Assembly: GCA_037178625.1 (NCBI GenBank)
Contig: CM074131.1
Coordinates: 4,650,001-4,714,000 of the forward strand
Source of the DNA: Skeletonema tropicum
Lineage: Eukaryota; Bacillariophyta; Thalassiosirophyceae; Thalassiosirales; Thalassiosiraceae
Length of the DNA stretch: 64,000 nt
Reading direction: 5' to 3'
Positions within the stretch are counted from its first letter, which is position 1. Every line of letters begins with the position of its first letter. The notes under the pieces were generated by a model, which was not told the DNA's origin, did no database searches, and was given only the letters and a program-made list of their open reading frames with translations. The translations under genes and the position numbers were made by a program. Below are positions 42,831-53,765 of this stretch, piece by piece.

Positions 42831-43251
42831 GCGTATCGTAGAGCTCTGGTATGTTTCTACGTGAGCGAGTTAGCAGCAAAAAAATGCTGCTACATAGGCC
42901 TTGGGTAAAGTAATAAAACTTTAGTTAGTGAAATCAAGCACAAAGTTTATGTAGAATGTGACCTATAGGCAACTTTAGGTCATAGGGGCTGGCACATTTG
43001 TCCACTTTTTTGTAAAAAGAGCTACACGCGCAGCCCGCTAACAAAGTTAGCAGCATTTTTTTGCTGCTAACTTGCTGGGGGGTTATGAGCTCAGTGGCTT
43101 AGCAGCATATTTTTTTGCTGCTAAAAAAAGGGTGGGATATGTATCTATTGTATGCCAAACACCCCTGCCTTCATTGCTGCTGAAAAGATATCAGATATCA
43201 GCGTGTGGATAACTTATTGCAGTGGCGACACTCCTGCCTTATTATCATTTC
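42831..43251 (+). promoter_or_regulatory. Upstream region of the LRR gene with three near-identical palindromes
   Basis: TAGCAGCA...TGCTGCTA hairpins occur at 42871-42892, 43046-43071 and 43099-43124, each with an A or T run as the loop. A half site lies near 43179. They may be ends of small folded elements or protein-binding sites. No TATA box is certain. Confidence 0.4.
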
Positions 43252-46113
43252 ATGATGGCATCTAAACGCAGCGATGAAGATGAAAATACTACGGCTGATG
43301 ATGCCGATGCCGTAGATGACGATGTCTCGTCTGAATTTAAAGCAGACGAAGCTGAAGGCGATAGCGGCAGCGGCAACTTGAAAGAGAGGGAGAAAACAGA
43401 AGCATCACAAGAGAAAATGGTAGCCAACGCCGATAGCGGTAGAGGCAGCGGTCAGTTCAAGACTCCTGAGGATAAACGTGACGACTACGTAAAGGGCACT
43501 TCGGATGTGCACGAGAAAAAGACACAAGATGCGCTCCAAAATAATACTATTGAGGACGCCGCAGACGAAGAAATTGCACCTCCTCATGTGCGACAAGATG
43601 GGCAGCAAAACAATCAGGAGACTACGACATTACCTCAAAATGGAACCATTGCCGAGATCCCCGATCAAACAAATAATACTACTATCAATGCGGCTCACCG
43701 TCAGAACGTTCGACAAGTCATCCCAAACGACGACGATAGTGTCGAGTCAATCGTCGTACCAGGATTCTGTTTCATCCCCGGTCCAGACTACACTGGCGTG
43801 GGAATTTTCACCGGCTACGAATCCGCTGATGCCGAAGATGACACCAATATTGACGAGGGGCGCGAAGTGCTGCGCGGATTTTTACCGGATGATGATCCGT
43901 CACGTCGACGGAGACGATCGAATCATGTTGGGAGTAGTTTGGAGGAGCGTGTGCAGAGACTTATTGATAATGCTGTCACTTTGGATGATTCGGCAGTAAG
44001 GGCCATCCCTATTGAGGGAGATGGTGATGAGGAAAACAATAATAGTTTGGAAGCTGCACAAAGTAATGGGTCGAGGGATGAAGATGAGAAGAGTGATAGT
44101 TCTTCTTTGCTTTGGTATCTCCCGCTTTTGACGATTGTGATAGCTGGTTGTATTGTTTTGGCTATTGCTCTTCCACTAAGTTTGCGGTGGAATGTGGAAA
44201 ACGCATCAACCGATGCGGGAGCGTATTTAAGTGATGTTGTTTGTCTGCCGGGTGGAGTGGATGCACGGTTCGAGCTAGCGAAATCAATCCTCTCCAGTAT
44301 CACGTCATCCGATTTGCTAGAGGACATATCAACTCCCCAGGGTAAAGCAATTCGATGGATAGTCTGTGAAGATTCCATTTCCGTCCAACTTCTCGGGAAT
44401 CAAGATGCCTCTACCGGGGATCTCCCAAAGCAGAAGCATGGTTTCCGACTCAGTGGGGATGCAGGGGAAGAGCAAGTAACTAGGCGGTATATTCTGGCAA
44501 CAGTTATGTATTCCACCTCCCAAGTTAGTCCTTGGGCAGATTCGCTGAATTTTTTGTCTCCAGATCTGCATGAATGTAATTGGCACAAGAATTACACGAG
44601 AGGAAATTTTCCTTTTGGGGGTAAGTCATTATTGATATCGTATAGCATTCATGTGTTTGCAGTCAATTGCTTACGCTTACGCGCTTTCACTTCACCTTTT
44701 CTACACAGACTTTGATCCAGTTGGGGTAATTTGTATCATAGACAAAGGAGAGCTTTCCTCGCCAATACAAATTCACGACGAGTTCCTCTTGAATGATGAG
44801 AATTATCCCCTGAGATATTTGGAATTCAATTTTCGAAGTAAGTCTCAATAGCTATTCTCTCCCCTTATACTTATATTTATGGCCAGAGTTTTCTAATTAA
44901 ATGTCATTCATTTGCGTAGTTGATAATAACCTGAATGGGCCACTACCTCCAGAGTTTGGATACTTGATCGATCTCAAGACCATAGGGCTTGAAAATAACA
45001 TCCAGTTGACTGGTCAGCTTCCTCAAACAATGGGGAACATGACTAGCCTACATAGTTTATCCCTCATCTTGAATGGACCGACATTCGGCGGAGAGCTCCC
45101 AAGTTCTTTGTTTCGATTGCCGAATCTCAAATACATTCATGTGGAGGCTAACTTGTGGGACAAGTGGAGTCTTCCCTCAAACGTTGAGATTGATGACGAT
45201 GCGCAGCTTGAGCAACTTGTCTTGACAAGAAACAATTTCGCTGGCACTATTCCGACTTGGATTGCACAGCTCAATCATCTGCAGACGTTGGATCTGTCAA
45301 TGAACAATTTTCATGGATCAATCCCGGCAGGAATCGGTAACCTCTCTTCCCTCAAATATCTCAACCTGATGGAAAACAATCTCACTGAAACAATTCCATC
45401 TACTCTTGGAAAGTTGGCTGAGATTGAATTTCTCATATTTAGTAATAACAAGCTACAAGGAGAGCTACCGACTGTGATTGGAAATCTCCAAACGCTACAG
45501 CTTCTTGATGTGGGGTCTAATGAGATGACGTCAACGATACCTTCTTCTTTTGGAAACCTTGAGAGCTTGAGTAAGTATATCATTGATGAAACTTCTTGTA
45601 CCCAAAGCTTCCTACGAAACAGTATCTTACATCATTTCTCTTTGCCTCGCAGAGTACCTCGTGCTAGAATCAAACAGATTTAATGGTGCCGTCGATGTTT
45701 TAGAATCAATGAAGAACTTGACCATTCTACTGATCAGATCGAATTTATTTAGTGGAACTCTTCCTGAAGGATTGTTTTCTGAAACATCTGACAGTGTTGC
45801 CGTAGACATTGGGCACAATAACTTTACAGGTTCCCTTCCTTCTAGCTTTGTAAATATGAGCAACCTAGTCTCGATCATCGGTGCAAAGAATTCATTTGCC
45901 GATGGAGCTACACAGACAGCCGTTTGTGACAACACTTCGTTGCTGGTTATGGATTGTGATGCTTGCGAATGTTGCGAGGTTTGCTGCGACATAGAAAATG
46001 ATTTGTGTGACTTTCAATTGGATGCGGGAAGGCTCCTAGGATATCATTGTGGAACGTGGATTGCATTTTGTCTAAAGCAGGCTGAATATTATGCTGGATT
46101 TGGTTTGTATTAG
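43252..46113 (+). CDS. Leucine-rich-repeat membrane protein (receptor-like), four exons
   Basis: Proposed exons are 43252-44620, 44709-44837, 44920-45570 and 45653-46113, all with GTAAGT donors and AG acceptors, giving 869 residues. Residues 1-280 are disordered, acidic and presumably cytoplasmic. A single membrane helix lies at about 286-310 (WYLPLLTIVIAGCIVLAIAL). A spacer with FELAKSILSSITSSDLLEDI and a Trp-rich stretch follows. From about 500 on come plant-type LRRs (NLNGPLPPEFGYLIDLKTIG, NNFHGSIPAGIGNLSSLKYL, NKLQGELPTVIGNLQTLQLL). A Cys-rich cap closes the protein (CDNTSLLVMDCDACECCEVC). The type II layout with an outside LRR domain is common in diatoms, and ligands are unknown. A broken paralogue lies 2-4.5 kb upstream. 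Confidence 0.82.
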
Positions 46114-47204
46114 GTGTTTAATTCCAAAAGGGCCGAGAAATGATATAGAATTATGAATATCACGAAAGAGGGGCATTCGTGGAGAATCACGTCTTTGCTT
46201 TTGTGAGCGACTATTGGAGCTTAAAGCGGATTCAATATATGGAAGGTAACAAGGTGGAGAAAGAGGAGGGGGATCTACAAGAGCAGCCGTCGCTGCCAAG
46301 GACATGGAAGATTTTGCATCTCGAAGTGAGACAGCAAAGTGAGGAAATAGCATGTTAGAGAGATTGATATTGAGCGATAGAAGTGACGTCAGATAGCGAT
46401 AGATATCAGGTTCACGAGTGAACAGTTAGTCCACGACAACAGTCCACGACACAAGATCCATCACACAAGATGATAAGACGAGTCGATGAGCTCATCAATT
46501 CCAACAATCCATCAATTCCAAATCCAGATCGATAATACTGAATAAGTAATAGATTGTTACATCTCAAGAACTGCATAGGATAGTATCACTTTCGTCTCCT
46601 ATAGTTCTGTACTCTATTTGCAGTACTGCTGTGCTCAGAGTATTTCAACACGTTAACGTTTGCTGTATTCGAGTAACTTCGAAGTTCAGAACTGAGAGTG
46701 AGGTAAGAGCTCTGTGCTAAGGTAGAGAGTAACTGAGAAAGGAAGAGTGGGGAATTGTCCGGTGAAGATCGTGAAGACTTGAAGAAAGAAGGGTGCACAT
46801 ACCAAGAGGGTATAGAGCAGGTAGTGTCTAGGAAGGGCATTGCATCGTGAAGAAATCTTCGTTACCACTTGATAGCTTGAAGTGGAAAAGCATCGATTGG
46901 GAAGGGAGTGTGTTAATTTATCGTTCAGTGGAACAGTAGAGAACGGCGACGGTTCAAACAATAGCTTGAGGAGATAGCATCGACGGAAGCTGAAGGAAAA
47001 GCATTGGCTCTGTAGTATCAAAGGGAAGCATCGACGGATAGCTTCAAAGGGAGGCACAGAGGCAGAACATCGGAGGAGAGACTCACTGGAGGTTTAAACA
47101 CGAACTGAATTGACATTGGAAATAGGAAGAGACACTGAGTGGACGTGGTGTGCAACATTTCGTGGCTCAGTTAGAAGAGTGGAATAGGACAGAAGGAATT
47201 AATC
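46114..47204. other. Intergenic / remnant sequence
   Basis: Near 46270-46350 the plus strand carries AVAAKDMEDFASRSE-like sequence, related to 58230-58310 and resembling the start of diatom LRR proteins; both are short relics. The rest, up to the gag fragment, holds nothing recognised; no LTR could be paired. Confidence 0.35.
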
Positions 47205-47753
47205 ATGCCATCGCAGACTGATAGATATTCAGTCGGTCAAATGACAACAAGACGACTGGTAATATTTGATGCACAGAATGCAGCATCATTTGAACCATGG
47301 TCACAACAATTTCATGCCCTGAATGATAAGTCGAGAGGATGGAAGGGTATCATGCTAGGAAAGGTGGATGTACCAACCAAGGATGAAGTTGATAAGGCGA
47401 TGGCTACAGCTGAGAAAGATAGAACGGTCGATGACATCGACACAATAGCAAGGCACAAGGCCAACATTGATTGCTATGACAACATGATTCTCTCAATGGA
47501 CGTGAGTACAACTGCGGGAAGACTGGCGTATCATTTGGTCAGGACATGCAAGAAGCCAGAGTATCCAGATGGCAACTGCTACATGGCATACGAGAAGCTT
47601 GTATCGTACACGGCAACGTTTTCAGGCTGTGGGGTGCAAGTCAGGTCACATGAGGTCACGAAAAGCGCAAGTCAGAACCACGGAGGAATGGTACATTGGC
47701 AGTACATTGGCGATGGTCTCCACGCAATATTTGTCGCCAAGAGCGTGATATGA
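47205..47753 (+). pseudogene. Copia-type gag domain fragment
   Basis: 182 codons. The order RLVIFDAQNAASFEPWSQQF, then a KGIMLGKVDVP block, then NMILSMDVSTTAGRLAYHLV and PDGNCYMAYEKL is that of the gag N-terminal domain of diatom Ty1/copia elements ('FxGxxxxFxxWxxxF', 'LxLSxDxxTxxGKxAFxxV', 'PDGNAxxAWxxL'). The frame ends soon afterwards with unrelated residues, and no protease, integrase or reverse transcriptase follows. It is a truncated element or a domesticated gag. Confidence 0.6.
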
Positions 47754-48701
47754 CATATCACGGTACATTGTAAAAGCTGTCACATGTGACGGTCGCAAAG
47801 ACAATATGATAGTGATAGCACATCGGCAACTTGCTTTGTATCGGACGCTGCACTGCTATCCACTGCAAGTCAAAACGTAAATATATTCATAACAGCATGC
47901 TGAATCTGTCTCTGAAGTGGTGTGGATGGATTCGCCGTCTGGAAGCGTGAGGAGCATGGAGCGCACATCATGTGATGAACGACATAATGATCGTCGCTCG
48001 ACATCAAACTAATCACTTATTTATTTAAAAAAAAAAAAAAAAAAAAAAAAATGAGAACATACACGGCGAACGACGTTGCCGTCTCTACCACCGAGAAAAG
48101 GCACAAGCAATGAAACATATTCATTTATTCATCAATGGATGCGTCGAGACTGTTGTGTCTTGTGCATCCAACACACTTGTTAGATGTTACGGAAGCGGGC
48201 ACATCTCATAGCAAAATGCATCCACACGCAACAAGCAGCATCTTCTATGAACACCAACACCAACAATATATGAGAATCGTATATTTATGCTATTTGGAGT
48301 CTTGGTGGCGACGGGGAAGGTTCAAGAGCGTACTATATCGATGCATAATATTTGAGCGACGAAAGCAATACACATACTATTCAACTCTCCTTGACGGGCA
48401 GCAGTGTACAACTCATTGAAGATTCAACAGTAGCAAACAGAGTCTCCATTCGCGGCAATAGATTAGAGGATCATACAAGCCAATTGCAGGCGATGCTGAT
48501 AGAAATGTAACAAAGTTCAAGCCTTACTACAATAGTTTGAGTCTCTGTTGGATGCGAAATACTACGCAAACTCCTCTTTTATCGACTCTTGCTTTGGGTT
48601 TAAATCTAGTCGTAGACTCTAGTTGAATTAGATGATACTTCAGTCACCTATTCGAGAAGAGTGGTGACGATTCATTGCATTCTGTGATAGAATTGTTGCA
48701 G
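47754..48701. other. Intergenic, with a 25-bp poly-A tract
   Basis: An uninterrupted run of A at 48027-48051 follows ATTTATTT, about 270 bp after the gag fragment. It could be the tail of a retroposed transcript. A frame at 48135-48419 has no recognisable content. The sequence just before 48702 would hold the promoter of the kinase gene. Confidence 0.4.
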
Positions 48702-51164
48702 ATGAGCTGCGACCACGAACTTTCCTCCTCTTTTTCTCTCCTCTTTCCTCTTTCTCGCCCCCAACTCAGGCGAAGCCCACAGCCTGAGAAAAATGCCACG
48801 TACACGTACACGCCGTTGCAAATGAAATCCATCATGACGGAACCACCAGAGACGAATTACAATGACGAAAGATGCTATAACGATTTGGCGTCATCATTAT
48901 CCATGCCAGGACTGTTCAGCGACTTCGCTCTGCCAGCAAGATTGTTAAGATTGGCGAGGGAGAGAAATGATTTTCCTGCTGACGTCGTATTTGGTTGCGC
49001 TGCTGATGGCAATACTGTGATCGATACCTTCTACGAACTCTTGGACAAGGTGGAAGCTGCGCTGACTGATGCAACGTCTCAACAGCGACTGAATATTATT
49101 CAACAGGAGAAATTCATAATTGAAGTTGAAGGTCTCGATGGCAGTGGAAAGACCACTTTAGTCAGAAGGCTGCAGGAGACACTACCGCATGCAATTGCGA
49201 CAAAAACTCCATCAGCATCGTTGCATGATATTCGGCCGCTATGGGACAAGCGCGGTGGGATACTAGCACGTGCATTTTATATGGTCTCGAATTATGTGTT
49301 GGAATATGAGATTGCAAATTTCTACAAAGAGGATATCATTATTATCGATCGATGGTTTGCGTCGACATGTGGCTATACTGTGGCTCGTCCACCAAGCGAC
49401 AGCAGCTCTTTTGGTAATGGTAACGAGTCAGAACAACGATCACAACCCGTCATTGCGGATATGCCCGATAAGATATTTGATTGGCCAAAAGATCTTTGGC
49501 TCAGACCAAACATTTTGCTTGTGTTGCAAATAGATCAATCTGAGAGGCAAAAACGAGTGGAGATTCGCGCAACAAGTACTGGTGAAGGAGGAGCATCACG
49601 ATTTAATCCATGGGACGAGAGATTAGCTAAAGATACTGCATTGGGAGAACGAATTTTGGAGGCGCTGCATCGAATTTCAGGTCCGGTTGAAACGTTTTCT
49701 ATCAATGCCAATTGTTCCATTGAGGACGTAACAAAGCAGGCTTTGGATAGTATCAAACTACCCCTGGAACGGCACATCAGTCCTCAAATTCACTTTGCAT
49801 CCAACCCCCTGCAATGGTGGATATATATGGCTCAGCAGCTTGATTGCTGCGATAAATATGGGAAACGAGCGCATCATGCTCTATGGAATCTACAAGTAGC
49901 ATACAACAACGAAAATAGTGGACCAATTCCAGTACTCAAAACGGTTGGATTGGATAGGATTGAAAACGCATTTGTTTATTACTGGACAGCAAGTACTGCA
50001 TTTCCATCCAATGAGAGTCTTTGGGGATCCATAATTTGGGAGGGGGGGACATATCCCACTGAATTCCAGTGGCGAGCAGAAGGATATCTCAGACGAGTTA
50101 CAGAAGAAGAGTGTACTTTGCGACGATATCATGCTCCTCGATCACTGGTTGCACATGTATATGCTTGCACCAAACTCTCTAATGATGGGCACGGAAGGCG
50201 TCGCACCTCTCGACCTGACTCATATGATGATGCTGTACGTGATGCTCGACAAAATGTCGATACTGTCACTAACGATTGTGTCTGCATGGTACGATTTGTC
50301 CCTATTCGTATAGAAGTATTACGTGGAGGGCCAAGCACCCGTTTTCATGGATATCCTCAACGCTTTGAGTGGTTAAGAAGAAGTGGTGATGTTGGTGCTT
50401 GGAGCATGAGGTCTGTATTGCCATTCGGGCCAACGCCCATAATGACTGCGATGGGATTTCGTGACTTGACAGTTTGCATCATTGGCACGCACACGTCAGG
50501 CAAATCTACCATCGGAAGGAAATTGGCCACACTCCTGGGCTGTCAGTTTGACGAGGAGCTTGGTGAAATTGAACGAGATTCAGAATCTCTCGTAGAAGGG
50601 GGGCATCTTCACGGAGATGGAAGCTCTGCTACAACATCTTCTGGGAAAGAAGACTGGGATGACTTTCTTCTCACGAAAGAGTGCGAGCGTGATACACAGT
50701 TTCAAGATTCCAACAGCTCAATCAGAGTTGTGGAGACATGGCACGTAGGCAATGCAGCTTGGTATAATTTACGCCATCAGCAGAACAGTACTGACTTGGA
50801 TAGATACAAAATCGCAATCGCAAAGCATCAAGAGTCTTCATTGGTTATTGCGATACAGTTGATGCTGTCATCACCCTCCACGATGGTGCGGCGACGTGAA
50901 GCGGACGCCGATAACAGCAAACGTTTGCCAATGCAAGACGACGAACAAGAATGCAACCAGCTATTTATTGCCCTGCAAGATAATAATTTGAAGGAGACTC
51001 TATTAGACCCACTCGGAATACCACTTTTTCAGATCGACAATAATGCAGATGGAGGCGAGGCCATGGAAAAGGTATTGTGTGCTTGTCTCTCATTTGTACA
51101 AACACACCTACATAATCAAGTTCTGGTACCACCATCGTCAGCGACTGTGGACAATGATGGTTAA
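48702..51164 (+). CDS. CMPK2-like nucleoside monophosphate kinase with a second P-loop domain
   Basis: 820 residues from the ATG at 48702 (the next at 48822 is possible). The first kinase domain (about 135-355) has the P-loop VEGLDGSGKTTLVRRLQ (Walker A at 144-151), then PSASLHDIRPLWDKRGGILA, RAFYMVSNYVLEYEIANFYK and the DR motif IIIIDRWFASTCGY. PDKIFDWPKDLWLRPNILLV follows. This block order, especially the 'RAFYxxxNYxxxxEIA' and 'WPxDLxxPxxxLxL' elements, is that of CMPK2 (mitochondrial UMP-CMP kinase 2, thymidylate-kinase family). Residues about 355-590 are unassigned. A second P-loop, CIIGTHTSGKSTIGRKLATL (595-602), opens a C-terminal NTPase/kinase-like domain. Its 3' end faces the viperin gene 82 bp away, so a joint pathway (CDP/CTP supply) is inferred. 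Confidence 0.82.
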   Translation: MSCDHELSSSFSLLFPLSRPQLRRSPQPEKNATYTYTPLQMKSIMTEPPETNYNDERCYNDLASSLSMPGLFSDFALPARLLRLARERNDFPADVVFGCAADGNTVIDTFYELLDKVEAALTDATSQQRLNIIQQEKFIIEVEGLDGSGKTTLVRRLQETLPHAIATKTPSASLHDIRPLWDKRGGILARAFYMVSNYVLEYEIANFYKEDIIIIDRWFASTCGYTVARPPSDSSSFGNGNESEQRSQPVIADMPDKIFDWPKDLWLRPNILLVLQIDQSERQKRVEIRATSTGEGGASRFNPWDERLAKDTALGERILEALHRISGPVETFSINANCSIEDVTKQALDSIKLPLERHISPQIHFASNPLQWWIYMAQQLDCCDKYGKRAHHALWNLQVAYNNENSGPIPVLKTVGLDRIENAFVYYWTASTAFPSNESLWGSIIWEGGTYPTEFQWRAEGYLRRVTEEECTLRRYHAPRSLVAHVYACTKLSNDGHGRRRTSRPDSYDDAVRDARQNVDTVTNDCVCMVRFVPIRIEVLRGGPSTRFHGYPQRFEWLRRSGDVGAWSMRSVLPFGPTPIMTAMGFRDLTVCIIGTHTSGKSTIGRKLATLLGCQFDEELGEIERDSESLVEGGHLHGDGSSATTSSGKEDWDDFLLTKECERDTQFQDSNSSIRVVETWHVGNAAWYNLRHQQNSTDLDRYKIAIAKHQESSLVIAIQLMLSSPSTMVRRREADADNSKRLPMQDDEQECNQLFIALQDNNLKETLLDPLGIPLFQIDNNADGGEAMEKVLCACLSFVQTHLHNQVLVPPSSATVDNDG

Positions 51165-51246
51165 TTGTAAGGAGTAGCGCAGTTACTTTAGATTATTATT
51201 ATGTCTGTATTGATGTTCGTAATGATCTAAGCAAAAACGTCTTTTA

Positions 51247-52591
51247 CTACTTCGACTTATCAACATTACCTCCATCCCGGGTCCGAGTCCACTCAAAAAT
51301 ACCTCCCCGCTTCTGGAACATTTCCTCATCAAATCCTGCCTGTGCAAGAGCTCGGTCAACACCAACTTCCAATATGGACTGACTAGGAATCTTGCCATTA
51401 TCACTACAGTCCAAAAATCGCAACTCCTCATCGAGTAGGAGATAACTATTTTGCATCACAGTGTTTGGCTCCGGGATAAGTGCATTCTGTTCCGAATGAC
51501 GCTGAATAAAGGCATCAAACTGATCCCGCGTCACCTGCAACTCGCGAGCATCATTGATGTCATTTCCTTCCCCCGAATTCTCCCCCTTCAATATCAAGCA
51601 CTGAAACGCTTTCCACCTGTACGGATCCAAACTTGTCACGTACTTATTCATATCTTCTTGGTGATTGAGGCTACAAACAACCGTGTTCATTTTGAACAAG
51701 ATTCCATGCTTGCTACACATCTCCCTCACTTTCAAGACCCGAGTGACATGTTGATTCTTGGTAGTATCCCCCGTCCCCCGTCCAATCAATGCATTCGTCT
51801 CGGGATCAAAGCTGTCCACACTGACACCCAATATATCCACATATCGTCCATACCGCTCCATCCAGTCCGGTCGAATCAATGATCCATTGGATATAATGGA
51901 CACAGCCATACCACATTCCTCCTGAGCATACTGACAAAGCTCTCCCAATAATGTCGGATTGAGAAACGGTTCTCCTCCCGCAAAGTTGATCTTCTCCGTG
52001 CCGGAATGCTGAAGCAGTTGTAATCCGAGCTTCGCCCTGCCGGTGGATAATTTGTGGGTGTTGGTTTGGGTGTGAAAGCAAAATTTGCAGTTGTAGTTGC
52101 ATTCACGTGAGATGAAGTAATTTACTGATTTGACTCGGCTTGCTACCGAGGAGGGATTATTGTAGGCTGATGTCAGCGTCAGCGTGGACGGTGGCATCGT
52201 CGCCATTACAATCATGGCCGTGGCCCCAATTAGCTGCTGGAGGTGGCCAATCATTTCTTTCCTTTTCTCCTGATGAAGAAGTTAAGGCAGAGGGACCTAC
52301 GTACAGAAGATCGAAAATTGAAAAACAATCAAACGAGATGTGGTCAAGCCGTTTGAGACGAGTAGAAAGAATCACAGACAAACATAATTAATATCCAACC
52401 TATTTATGCTTCTTTCCTTTGGCTCACCGCTCACCGTAGCTCACCGTGCCCCCAAATAACGGGGATTCGGTGACAACTGCAGAGGTGAATAAGCATTAGC
52501 GCAGCACCCAACAACTTACCTTCTTCCCTTTGCGACGGACGGCTGCTTGGGCTGATTGTGCCGCTGCCGAGATGCCGGATGACATCATCAT
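51247..52591 (-). CDS. RSAD2-like: Viperin homologue (radical SAM ddhCTP synthase), two exons
   Basis: Proposed exons on the minus strand are 52591-52520 and 52269-51247, joined in phase by a 250-bp GTAAGT/CAG intron. They give 364 residues, the usual viperin length. The catalytic core is SVNYFISRECNYNCKFCFHT with the CX3CX2C iron-sulfur ligands. It is followed by the SAM-binding NFAGGEPFL, then SIISNGSLIRP, the block VDILGVSVDSFD, and NALIGRGTG. Further on are YRWKAFQCLILKGEN and NSYLLLDEELRFLDC, all in viperin order. The N-terminus (MMMSSGISAAAQSAQAAVRR, then a hydrophobic stretch MIGHLQQLIGATAMIVM) could bind membranes, as in animal viperin. The C-terminus ends VDKSK, without the terminal Trp needed by the animal enzyme for cluster loading. 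Viperin turns CTP into ddhCTP, a polymerase chain terminator. Confidence 0.9.
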
Positions 52592-53519
52592 TGGATGGTT
52601 GTTTTGCGTTAGTTTGGGAAGAGAGTTCAAAGTGAAAAGGTGAACTTCGAACAGGGTGAAAACGTGCCCCCTGACTCTGTAACAGATTATTGTGACATCA
52701 GATCCAAAACTGTAACTCTCTCTGCAGGCTGAAGACCATGATGAGGTATTATGTACTTATAACGAGAGACCAACGCTGTAGCTAACGTGCATTCTCTTCA
52801 TAATAATACTGAAGATAAGGGTTAATGAGTGAAGAAATGGCAGGTTTACGTTGTACATTGGAGGCTCACATGTAGCAAAGAGTATACCTTATGTTTCATA
52901 AAGTCTCAGCACACTCACACACCCTTGTGGGATCACACCTCTCTAGAAGAGAAGTATTATTTGAAATTAACGGAAATCTTATAGTACGTCATGGTTGGTC
53001 TGCCAGGGGAAAAATTATCTACAATTATCTAGAGCAATGTCACAAGTTACTACCGCTGGTTAAATGGCTTTCTCTGTCCCATTGTACAATGTGACAACAC
53101 CAACACGAATATCTTGGCCGGCGTGACGGACCGGGCTTGTGATGATTGCAGAGATTGAGCTACAGCTACATACAGGCGCAACTCTTCATCTTCACCTTCA
53201 CTCCTCCACTTCCACGCTTCCACAGATTCTCGAGAAAGTAGGTAGAGCAAGATGAGGATGAGGACACGTCGCAGTCTTAAAATCTTCAAGCCCAAGAATC
53301 ATAGCGATGAGTACGTCGATGGCGATGGAGCGATGGAAAGGAACGGAACAAGATATTGTGAGTAGGACGTCGTAGAGGCAGAGCACAAGAGCACGAGAGC
53401 AAACACCACCAAAAGCAAAAGCAAAAGGAACTCAAGTGAATATGAACATGATCGGGTGAAGGTGAAGATAAGAGTGAGATAGTGGTGGCTTAGTCAACGA
53501 CAACGATGACGAGGCATGT
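52592..53519. other. Upstream region of the viperin gene and spacer
   Basis: No gene seen. The first few hundred bases hold the presumed viperin promoter; I see no clear motif. Some minus-strand frames at 53050-53400 read as debris following the BspA fragment. Confidence 0.35.
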
Positions 53520-53765
53520 TCAGCACGATCGAATGATGGCCCGTCGAAAGAAATGACGACAGTGATCAAATGCAAGTCTTTCAATCTTTTCAAATTTATC
53601 GTGATAGATGACTTCAATGATTTTTGGACACCATTCGAATGCTCTACGCCGAACGATTGTGACGTCTTCACGCACGATTATATGAGTTGCATCACGAGGA
53701 ACATGCTCGCCCGCTGCGCCGGTGTAAATGTATCTATTGAAATTATTATCGCCTTCGTCCGACAT
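53520..53765 (-). pseudogene. N-terminal fragment of a BspA-type LRR protein
   Basis: Starts MSDEGDNNFNRYIYTGAAGE, then HVPRDATHIIVREDVTIVRR and EWCPKIIEVIYHDKFEKIER. This is the usual opening of diatom BspA-LRR proteins ('YxYxGxxGExVPxDVTHVxVxxSVxxIxxxAF'). Homology is lost after AFDHC, and a stop follows. The repeats and C-terminal helix are missing. Confidence 0.7.

Noticed and set aside
46114..47204. LTR in front of the gag fragment
   Set aside because: No second copy of any stretch was found downstream and no primer-binding site was evident.
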